Below are positions 5,428 through 11,681 of a stretch of 11,681 nt of DNA, in pieces; within the stretch, counting starts at the first letter, position 1, and every line of letters starts with the position of its first letter. Under the pieces are notes generated by a model, which saw only the letters and a list, made by a program, of their open reading frames with translations, was not told where the DNA came from and made no database searches. The stretch covers positions 1-11,681 of the forward strand of contig CALBNX010000018.1 in NCBI GenBank assembly GCA_937896885.1, given 5' to 3'. The DNA comes from an uncultured Clostridia bacterium (lineage in GTDB: Bacteria > Bacillota > Clostridia > Oscillospirales > Acutalibacteraceae). Both the position numbers and the translations under genes were made by a program.

Positions 5428-6110
5428 TTAAAACACTTCTTTGGGATGTTGACGGAACACTTCTTGATTTTTCTAAAGCCGAAGAATATGGTATCAGAAA
5501 ATGCTTTGAAATATTCGGTTTAGGTGAGTGTACCGACGAAATGCTTTTAAGATATTCAAAAATTAATCGTAAATATTGGGAAAGATTAGAGCGTAACGAA
5601 ATCACAAAACAACAGGTTTTAACTGAACGATTTATTGAATTTTTTAAGACAGAAAACATTGACTTCAATGATATTGATAAGTTTAACGACGAATATCAGA
5701 TGCGACTTGGCGATAAATCTTTTCCCTGCGATAATGCACTTGAAACCGTAATGGCACTTAAGGGTAAATACAAGCAATATGCAGTAACAAACGGCACTAA
5801 AATTGCCCAGCAGAGAAAACTCAAACAATCAGGGCTTATTCACACTTTTGACGATATATTTATCTCGGACGAAATAGGTTATGAAAAGCCAAGTATAGAA
5901 TTTTTTGACGCCGTGCAAGAGAAAATCGGTATGTTCGATAAAAACGAAGTAATGATTATCGGTGATTCTCTCACAAGCGATATGAAAGGTGGCAACAATG
6001 CAGGAATTCTCTGTTGTTGGTATAACCCGTTAGGTTTGAAAAACAAATACGATATAAAAATCAATTATGAAATTAAAGATATTGCAGAAATACTTGAAAT
6101 TCTCAAATAA
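5424..6110 (+). CDS. HAD-family phosphatase, YjjG-like
   Basis: Soluble cytoplasmic haloacid-dehalogenase-type hydrolase of 228 residues. All four motifs are present: DVDGT (8-12; nucleophile D8, acid/base D10), TNG (122-124; motif II), KP (155-156; motif III Lys) and GDSLTSD (180-186; metal-binding D181 and D186). The helical cap at about 15-95 and the overall pattern (SGL.HTFDDIFISDEIGYEKPSIEFF) most resemble YjjG, a 5'-nucleotidase that cleans up non-canonical pyrimidine nucleotides. A related sugar-phosphate phosphatase is possible. It starts inside the mntP stop codon (ATGA overlap at 5424-5427), so its translation is coupled to mntP. Family is certain; substrate is not. Confidence 0.9.
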   Translation: MIKTLLWDVDGTLLDFSKAEEYGIRKCFEIFGLGECTDEMLLRYSKINRKYWERLERNEITKQQVLTERFIEFFKTENIDFNDIDKFNDEYQMRLGDKSFPCDNALETVMALKGKYKQYAVTNGTKIAQQRKLKQSGLIHTFDDIFISDEIGYEKPSIEFFDAVQEKIGMFDKNEVMIIGDSLTSDMKGGNNAGILCCWYNPLGLKNKYDIKINYEIKDIAEILEILK

Positions 6111-6120
6111 ATGAAACGAA

Positions 6121-6155
6121 AAAGGACTGTTGCACAATAAACAGTCCTTTTTTTT
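6121..6155 (+). terminator. Intrinsic terminator after the HAD gene
   Basis: A perfect 11-bp stem (AAAGGACTGTT, 6121-6131, with its complement at 6140-6150), an 8-base loop and eight T (6148-6155) lie 10 bases after the stop codon. It ends the mntP-HAD operon. Confidence 0.92.
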
Positions 6156-6190
6156 GTATAGTTTTACTTTGGATAAAAGTTTAAATATGA

Positions 6191-6219
6191 TTGTTTATTT
6201 TTTCAAAATATGTTAAAAT
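6191..6219 (+). promoter_or_regulatory. Possible promoter of the transporter-LRR operon
   Basis: TTGTTT (6191-6196) and TAAAAT (6214-6219) are spaced by 17 bases, about 34 bases before the transporter start. The -10 is good and the -35 matches only at TTG. The surrounding DNA is very AT-rich, which adds noise. A promoter must lie in this gap because a strong terminator precedes it. Confidence 0.4.
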
Positions 6220-6252
6220 AATATGAATATATTTTGAAAGGGAGAGTGAACA

Positions 6253-8007
6253 ATGAGCGACATACTTAATAAAGTAAAAGATTTCGGTAATGAAATCAAA
6301 ACTCATTGGAATACTCCGGCAGAAGGTAAATATGTTCCTTATAAAGAATATAAGGACGTTGTTATCGGTGTCGGCGCAAACTACACAGGTACAAAAACAC
6401 TTGAGTATATCGGCTTCTGGTCAAGCTGTTTCCTCATTATGCACCACTATAAGTTGCCATATCTTACATTCTCAGTTATCAATCTTCTTAATATGCCTCT
6501 CGGGTATATTACAGCGCTTATCTGGTGGTATGTTTGTGACAACTTGGGCTTCTTGCCTAAAAAACAAGAAAGAAAAGTTTATTTGGTTTATGGTCTTATG
6601 ATGGCATTTGGTATATCCACATTGTTATTTGACTATTCAAGATTGTTTGACCAATCAAGCTGGTTTATTACAACACTCAACAGTTTTGAAGGTATGAGTG
6701 CTGCGGCGTGCTTTAAAACCTTTGGTACTCATTTCCTTTATTCAGGTTGGGTGGGTGCTCGTAACATTTTTTGGCGTAAAAGACTTATTCCAAAATACGG
6801 CAGATATAAATATAGCCTTTATTGTGATGTTATTCCAAAGTGCGTAATGGTTATCCTTATCGGTTGGCTTCCTGTCTATAACATTGCTGACGTTTCAACT
6901 CGTGTGTGGGTTGCAAACCTTCTCTTTGCTACATACAATGTATTCGGTTTCGGTAATGTTCTTGAAGAATGTTCAAAGAGAATTAGCCCTAACCTTCAAG
7001 AAAGAATTCTTGTTCGTAGCTATCCTGTAAAGCTTTCACATATTTTCAATTCAATCCTTGCGATTATTCTTCCTGCAATCGTTGGTATGCTTCGTCATGA
7101 ATGGGCAGACATCAACTTCTACAGATGGGTTATTCCTGTAACATTCTGTATCTCAGCTGCGTGTACAATGGGTCTTGCAGGCAGAATTAAAGAAAGAATT
7201 CCACAGCCACCTATTGAAAAGAAAGTTCAGATTAAGTTCTGGGACGGTATGTTTGGTGTTCTTAAAAATAAATATTTGCTTATCAACACAGTTGTTGGTC
7301 TTATTGACTCACTCGGTAACGGTATGTTGCCATTCGCAACAATCCTTTATTTCTATACATTCCGTCTTAGCGGTCTTCCATATTCATTGTTGGTAGCACT
7401 TATTTCATTTGCGGGTACTCCACCAGATTTGTTATCACCATACTTCTTAAAAAGATTCTCATATAAGCAGATTATGATTTTCTATCAGTTGAGCCGTGCA
7501 ATCGGTAATGCGATTATTGCTGTTGCTATGTGGACTCTCGGTGATAATCTTGCCCTTTGCGGTACAATCTGTATTGTTGTTCTCTTCTTTATGGAAATGA
7601 CAAAGACAGTTCCAACAACAGCAGGTCACGATATGGGTGTTCGTATCGGTGACTATCAGATGTATTTGTCAGGCGAACGTCTTGAAAGTTTCGCAGGTAT
7701 CTTTGGTTGGTTCACAGGACCAATCACAACATTTGTTGGTCTTATTATTCCAATCTTCTTGCTTAAATATGGCTTCAACAGTAACTGGGAAATCCTTTTC
7801 TTCGACGGTTCAAGAAGAAATATCGTTGTTGTTCCAATTATCGTTGATGCAATCGGATTCTTCCTTATGACAATTCCATATCTTTTCTGGGATTATGACA
7901 ACAGAAAACAGAACTTGGTTATGGAAGTCCTTAAGCGCCGTGCCGAAGTTACAGAAAAGAAAGCACAAGAAGAAGGCGTATCAACTGCTGGTAGTTATAA
8001 AGGTTAA
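6253..8007 (+). CDS. GPH/MFS_2-like membrane transporter
   Basis: Polytopic inner-membrane protein, 584 residues, with a GGGAG ribosome site just upstream. About twelve membrane segments are visible (near 48-66, 70-95, 108-127, 195-213, 217-235, 262-282, 290-308, 342-366, 373-392, 405-428, 432-448, 483-505, 522-547) with a charged middle loop (310-335). Two patterns point to the glycoside-pentoside-hexuronide cation symporter family: NLQERILVRSYP (247-258), like the family's ER...L..YR loop, and GDYQMYLSGERLESFAG (466-482), like DYGEYKTGKRAEG. It is longer than typical GPH carriers (about 450-480), with a polar N-terminus of about 40 residues and a charged C-tail (550-584). The likely substrate would be a sugar or glycoside, but no catabolic gene lies nearby. 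It is co-transcribed with the LRR gene 13 bases downstream. The family call is moderately sure and the substrate unknown. Confidence 0.78.
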   Translation: MSDILNKVKDFGNEIKTHWNTPAEGKYVPYKEYKDVVIGVGANYTGTKTLEYIGFWSSCFLIMHHYKLPYLTFSVINLLNMPLGYITALIWWYVCDNLGFLPKKQERKVYLVYGLMMAFGISTLLFDYSRLFDQSSWFITTLNSFEGMSAAACFKTFGTHFLYSGWVGARNIFWRKRLIPKYGRYKYSLYCDVIPKCVMVILIGWLPVYNIADVSTRVWVANLLFATYNVFGFGNVLEECSKRISPNLQERILVRSYPVKLSHIFNSILAIILPAIVGMLRHEWADINFYRWVIPVTFCISAACTMGLAGRIKERIPQPPIEKKVQIKFWDGMFGVLKNKYLLINTVVGLIDSLGNGMLPFATILYFYTFRLSGLPYSLLVALISFAGTPPDLLSPYFLKRFSYKQIMIFYQLSRAIGNAIIAVAMWTLGDNLALCGTICIVVLFFMEMTKTVPTTAGHDMGVRIGDYQMYLSGERLESFAGIFGWFTGPITTFVGLIIPIFLLKYGFNSNWEILFFDGSRRNIVVVPIIVDAIGFFLMTIPYLFWDYDNRKQNLVMEVLKRRAEVTEKKAQEEGVSTAGSYKG

Positions 8008-8020
8008 GGGGGTGAGTTGA

Positions 8021-9256
8021 ATGAGTAAGAAAGAAAAGAAGCAAAATAAAGCTAATGGCTGGGGCACTGACGTCCAGTTAGATATTCCTGAAGACGAAAT
8101 ATGGACTTATCAGGTGCCGGGTCTTGCAGCACCTCATGTCAACAAGCCTTACAAATACTATAACTTGAAAAAAGCAATATTTGTAATTGTAATTATTGTT
8201 GCAGTTTCCCTTTCAATGCTTTTCTCTGTTCTTGCATTGCAGAATGAAACATTTGAATATGAAGAATTAGAAAGTGGAATTCAGTTCTCAAAGTTCAGTA
8301 ATACAGGTTATCTCTATGAACTTGATATCGACTATGTTTCTGATGTTGAGTATATTGCAGGTAACAATGACCCTGCAACAAACTTTAAGGTTGTAAAAGA
8401 TACAACTAAACCAATCACATCTGTAAGACAGTTTACACTCAACTGTGACGATAAGATTAAAACAATCAATATCGGTGCAAATGTTTTGGATATTGACGGC
8501 AAAGCATTCTATTCTTGCTGGGCATTACAGAATATAGAAGTTGACGAAAACAACCCTAATTACTGTGATGTTGATGGTGTTCTCTATAACAAAGATAAAA
8601 CAGAAATTCTTTGCTATCCTTGTAACCACGATGAATATCTTCGTCAAAAATATGGTTATGAGACAGAACCTTTCAGTGCTGATGTTACTCCTGAATACGA
8701 AAGAGATATTCAGACCTATGTAGTACCATCATCTGTTAAAAAGCTTGGCGAAATGTGTTTTAACTATGCAAACCTTAGATATATCTATCTTCCAGAAGGT
8801 CTTGAAACAATCGAAACACTTGCTGTTTTCAAACTTCATGAACGTCAAGATGAATGGAGCAACACACCATCACTTGCAAATATTTATACATATAAAGCAA
8901 CTGATGTAGTGGACCCACATTTCACAGGTAGAGATGCTCTAGGTGAAGTTTATCTTTCACTCCCCGAAGGTCTTAAATTCATCGGTTCAGACGCATTCAG
9001 CTACAACCAGAATTTAGAATATGTTTATATTCCATCAAGCGTGACTAATATTGGTCACCACGCATTCTGGGACGATTGCTATAAAGAAGATAAACAGATT
9101 AAGGGCGTTAATGTAATGAATGTTGCTCAAAGTGAAGAAGAGTTTGCAACTCTTACAGTCGGTGATGACTGGCTCCCTGAATATGACTATCTTCTCTTCA
9201 AAAAGGCTATTGATGTTAATTACTCAGCACAAAGACAGGCAATGCCAACTGAATAA
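8021..9256 (+). CDS. Membrane-anchored BspA-type leucine-rich-repeat protein
   Basis: 411 residues. It has a hydrophilic, Lys-rich cytoplasmic N-terminus (1-50), one membrane helix (about 52-73) with no signal cleavage site, and a large extracellular part, so it is a type II membrane protein. The outer part has LRR_5/BspA-like repeats: about 146-200 (INIGANVLDIDGKAFYSC, then the characteristic NPNYCDVDGVLYNKDKTEIL), 233-263 (VVPSSVKKLGEMCFNYANL) and 313-350 (LPEGLKFIGSDAFSYNQNL, then IPSSVTNIGHHAFW). These repeats are not evenly spaced, and a 50-residue non-repeat stretch (265-312) interrupts them. The start has an excellent site, GGGGGTGAG, 5 bases from the ATG. The stop of the transporter gene is only 13 bases upstream, so they are one operon. 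BspA-type repeats usually bind proteins or glycans at surfaces; a role as partner or sensor for the transporter is inferred. No enzyme domain is seen. Confidence 0.85.
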   Translation: MSKKEKKQNKANGWGTDVQLDIPEDEIWTYQVPGLAAPHVNKPYKYYNLKKAIFVIVIIVAVSLSMLFSVLALQNETFEYEELESGIQFSKFSNTGYLYELDIDYVSDVEYIAGNNDPATNFKVVKDTTKPITSVRQFTLNCDDKIKTINIGANVLDIDGKAFYSCWALQNIEVDENNPNYCDVDGVLYNKDKTEILCYPCNHDEYLRQKYGYETEPFSADVTPEYERDIQTYVVPSSVKKLGEMCFNYANLRYIYLPEGLETIETLAVFKLHERQDEWSNTPSLANIYTYKATDVVDPHFTGRDALGEVYLSLPEGLKFIGSDAFSYNQNLEYVYIPSSVTNIGHHAFWDDCYKEDKQIKGVNVMNVAQSEEEFATLTVGDDWLPEYDYLLFKKAIDVNYSAQRQAMPTE

Positions 9257-9262
9257 AAAATT

Positions 9263-9296
9263 ATCCTCCATATCATAAAGTGTGGAGGATTTTTTA
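9263..9296 (+). terminator. Terminator of the transporter-LRR operon
   Basis: An 8-bp GC-containing stem ATCCTCCA (9263-9270) pairs with TGGAGGAT (9283-9290) around a 12-base loop, followed by a T-run. It begins 7 bases after the LRR stop codon. Confidence 0.85.
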
Positions 9297-9329
9297 TAAT
9301 TAATTGGAATATGTCTAATTGAATTATAA
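9295..9329. repeat. AT-rich inverted repeat between convergent operons
   Basis: TTATAATT (9295-9302) and AATTATAA (9322-9329) are exact complements, with AATT blocks continuing inward. It lies between the two terminators of converging operons. It may be an extra transcript-end structure, or simply AT-rich sequence. Confidence 0.35.
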
Positions 9330-9335
9330 AAAATT

Positions 9336-9365
9336 AAGGACCCAACCCTTTCGGATTGAGTCCTT
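9336..9365 (-). terminator. Terminator of nifJ, probably bidirectional
   Basis: The arms AAGGAC (9336-9341) and GTCCTT (9360-9365) pair and continue through CAA/TTG and CC/GG with single mismatches, closing on a TTTC loop. On the minus strand a T-rich tract follows (the A-run at 9328-9333 on the plus strand), 23 bases after the nifJ stop. On the plus strand a T-run also follows, so it may work in both directions. Confidence 0.8.
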
Positions 9366-9387
9366 TTTATTATATGAAAACTTTTAA

Positions 9388-11681
9388 TTAGTCTTCTTTT
9401 GGAGCATAGAGAGCCTGAAGACGAGTAAGGTGTTCATATCTTTCTTTTGCTGTTTCCTCAGCCTTTGCGAAGAGAACTTCTGCTCTTTCTGGGAATGCAC
9501 GAGAAAGTGATGAGTAACGTGCTTCGTTCATAAGGAAGTCACGGTAGCTTGTCTTAGCTTCTTTGCTATCAATTGTGAATGGGTTCTTGCCCTGTGCCTT
9601 GAGAGCTGGGTTGTAACGGAACATGTTCCAGTAACCGCAGTCAACAGCTTTCTTCATTTCAGCCTGGCAGTTAACCATACCACCCTTGATTGAGTGCATT
9701 TCACAAGGTGCATAAGCGATAATGATTGATGGACCGTTGTATGCTTCAGCTTCTGTGATAGCCTTGATTGTCTGGTTGTTATCAGCACCCATAGCAATTT
9801 GTGCTACGTAAACATAACCATAGCTCATTGCGATTTCAGCAAGGCTCTTCTTAGCGATGCCTTTACCTGCAGCAGCGAACTGTGCAACCTGACCGATGTT
9901 AGAAGCCTTAGAAGCCTGACCACCTGTGTTTGAGTAAACTTCTGTATCAAATACCATGATGTTTACATCTTCACCAGCAGCGAGAACATGGTCAACACCA
10001 CCGAAACCGATGTCATATGCCCAACCGTCACCACCGAAAATCCATACAGATTTCTTTGAAAGGTATTCTTTGTTTTCAAGGATATCTTTCTTCATTTCGC
10101 AATCGCAATCGAAACCTTCAAGCGCAGCAACGAGAGCGTCTGTAGCTGCACCGTTCTTGCTACCATCTTCGAGAGTTGCAAGGTATTCGTTAGCAGCTTC
10201 AACTACATTTGCAGGAGCCTTACAGCTGTCAACAATTGCCTTAACATCATCGATAAGACGATTTCTGATTGCTTTCTGACCAAGGTACATACCGTAACCG
10301 TGTTCAGCGTTATCTTCAAAGAGTGAGTTAGCCCATGCAGGACCGTGACCATCTTTGTTTGTTGTGTATGGAGATGTAGCAGCTGGACCACCCCAGATTG
10401 ATGAACAACCTGTTGCGTTAGAGATGTACATTCTGTCACCGAAGAGCTGTGTGATAAGACGAGCATAAGCTGTTTCAGCACAACCTGCACATGAGCCTGA
10501 GAACTCGAGAAGTGGAGTCTTGTACTGGCTACCGATTACTGTGTTGTCAGCAACGTCATCCTTAACAGATACGTTTTCAACCATGTAAGCGAATGCTTCC
10601 TGCTTGTAGTCCTGAGATTCACGAGAAACCATCTTAAGTGAAGCTGTAGGACAAACGCCAACGCAAACTCCGCAACCCATACAGTCAAGTGGAGAAACTG
10701 CAAGTGAGTACTTATAAACACCCTTGCCTTTACCTGCTTTCTTATCTACGATTTGAGCAGATGCAGGAGCATTAGCAGCTTCTTCTTCTGTGAGAAGGTA
10801 AGGACGGATTGTAGCGTGTGGACATACATATGAACACTTGTTACACTGTGCACAAGTTGATGAATCCCATTCAGGAACGAGAACTGCAACACCGCGTTTT
10901 TCATAAGCAGCAGCGCCCTGTTCGAACTGACCGTCAACGTGGTCCATAAATGTTGAAACTGGGATTGAGTCACCATCCATCTTGCCTACTGGAAGCATGA
11001 TGTTGTCAACCATCTTAACGAGCTTTTCAGCGCCAACTGAAGCTGTTGCTTCTGTGTTGTCAACTGCGTTAGCCCAGTCTGCAGGAACATCAATCTTTGT
11101 ATATGCACCGAAACCAGCATCAATAGCCTTGTGGTTCATATCAACGATGTCTTGACCCTTCTTAAGGAACTTCATAGCAGCTTGTTTCATATAGCCAATT
11201 GCTTCATCCTTAGGAAGAACGTTTGCAAGAGCAAAGAAAGATGCCTGAAGAATTGTGTTTGTACGCTTGCCAAGACCGATTTCAGCAGCCAAGTCAATAG
11301 CGTTAACTGTGTAAAGCTGAATGTTGTTTTCAGCAATATATTTCTTTGTTTCAGCGTTGAGCTTAGCATTAAGTTCGTCAGCGTTCCACTGGCAGTTGAT
11401 AAGGAATACACCGCCTGGTTTAACGTCCTGAACCATCTTGAAGCCTTTTTCAACATATGATGGGTTGTGACATGCTACGAAGTCAGCCTTGTTGATGTAG
11501 TATGGGCTCTTGATTGGGCTGTCGCCGAAACGAAGGTGAGAAATTGTGATACCGCCTGTTTTCTTTGAGTCATACTGGAAGTAAGCCTGAACATATTTAT
11601 CTGTGTGGTCACCGATAATCTTGATTGAGTCTTTGTTAGCACCAACAGTACCGTCACCGCCAAGACCCCAGAATTTGCATT
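9388..11681 (-). CDS. nifJ: Pyruvate:ferredoxin oxidoreductase, C-terminal part
   Basis: Oxidises pyruvate with CoA to acetyl-CoA and CO2, passing electrons to ferredoxin or flavodoxin; the central anaerobic pyruvate enzyme, cytoplasmic. The frame is open to the right edge: the first complete codon is at 11679 and 763 codons are visible. The ATG at 11436 is internal. The one-chain enzyme has about 1170-1200 residues, so roughly 410-430 N-terminal residues lie outside. Visible in order: the GLGGDGTVGANKDSIKI motif at the right edge; the gamma-type domain; a ferredoxin-like domain with two 4Fe-4S motifs, CAQCNKCSYVCP (from 10854) and CMGCGVCVGVCP (from 10683); and the thiamine-diphosphate domain with CAGC (10491), NATGC (10407), GGDGWAYDIG (about 10035) and YSNTGGQ. 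The cysteines at 10491, 10482, 10407 and 9705 should hold the proximal cluster. All key residues in view are intact. It is convergent with the LRR operon and has its own terminator. Confidence 0.97.
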   Translation of the reverse strand, partial: CKFWGLGGDGTVGANKDSIKIIGDHTDKYVQAYFQYDSKKTGGITISHLRFGDSPIKSPYYINKADFVACHNPSYVEKGFKMVQDVKPGGVFLINCQWNADELNAKLNAETKKYIAENNIQLYTVNAIDLAAEIGLGKRTNTILQASFFALANVLPKDEAIGYMKQAAMKFLKKGQDIVDMNHKAIDAGFGAYTKIDVPADWANAVDNTEATASVGAEKLVKMVDNIMLPVGKMDGDSIPVSTFMDHVDGQFEQGAAAYEKRGVAVLVPEWDSSTCAQCNKCSYVCPHATIRPYLLTEEEAANAPASAQIVDKKAGKGKGVYKYSLAVSPLDCMGCGVCVGVCPTASLKMVSRESQDYKQEAFAYMVENVSVKDDVADNTVIGSQYKTPLLEFSGSCAGCAETAYARLITQLFGDRMYISNATGCSSIWGGPAATSPYTTNKDGHGPAWANSLFEDNAEHGYGMYLGQKAIRNRLIDDVKAIVDSCKAPANVVEAANEYLATLEDGSKNGAATDALVAALEGFDCDCEMKKDILENKEYLSKKSVWIFGGDGWAYDIGFGGVDHVLAAGEDVNIMVFDTEVYSNTGGQASKASNIGQVAQFAAAGKGIAKKSLAEIAMSYGYVYVAQIAMGADNNQTIKAITEAEAYNGPSIIIAYAPCEMHSIKGGMVNCQAEMKKAVDCGYWNMFRYNPALKAQGKNPFTIDSKEAKTSYRDFLMNEARYSSLSRAFPERAEVLFAKAEETAKERYEHLTRLQALYAPKED

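Noticed and set aside
9388..11436. nifJ starting at the ATG at 11436
   Set aside because: The same frame stays open to the right edge and encodes family-typical sequence (GLGGDGTVGANKDS), so this Met is internal and the gene is partial.
11131..11460. Plus-strand 109-residue frame inside nifJ
   Set aside because: It is the antisense shadow of conserved nifJ codons, with no family resemblance.

Overview
The window is AT-rich chromosomal DNA from an anaerobic, low-GC Firmicute of the class Clostridia. The evidence is a spo0A gene (spore-forming lineage), the C-terminal two thirds of a pyruvate:ferredoxin oxidoreductase (anaerobic fermentation), strong GGAGG-type ribosome binding sites, GTG/TTG starts and AT-rich intrinsic terminators. 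A Ruminococcaceae/Oscillospirales-type gut bacterium is my best guess, from protein style only. No rRNA, tRNA, CRISPR array, insertion sequence or phage gene was seen.

Layout, left to right. Bases 1-109 hold no convincing gene. A small Cys-rich lipoprotein of unknown function lies on the minus strand (110-592) and is divergent from a two-gene operon on the plus strand. That operon encodes an HlyD/MacA-like adaptor and a MacB/FtsX-like permease, with no ATPase gene beside them, and ends at a strong terminator (3578-3613). A 377-base AT-rich region then leads into spo0A. It carries a consensus 0A box and a good sigma-A-type promoter whose elements lie inside or touch a perfect 15+2+15 palindrome. 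spo0A is followed by a consensus-like promoter and then a terminator hairpin, both upstream of mntP (manganese efflux). mntP overlaps by 4 bases a YjjG-like HAD phosphatase gene. After another terminator comes a second two-gene operon: a GPH/MFS_2-type transporter-like protein and a membrane-anchored BspA-type leucine-rich-repeat protein. Two terminators separate it from the convergent nifJ gene, which runs off the right edge.

How the parts work together. The adaptor and permease would form the membrane part of an ABC exporter that borrows an ATPase from elsewhere; its permease has a strikingly Met-rich extracellular domain. Spo0A is the master regulator of sporulation and stationary phase, and the 0A box suggests autoregulation. 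Its receiver domain seems to have lost part of the Mg-binding acidic pocket. mntP and the HAD gene are translationally coupled and may be controlled by read-through of the leader hairpin. The GPH-like transporter and LRR protein look like a co-translated cell-surface module. They are the best candidate for something undescribed here, although nothing in the sequence names their substrate.
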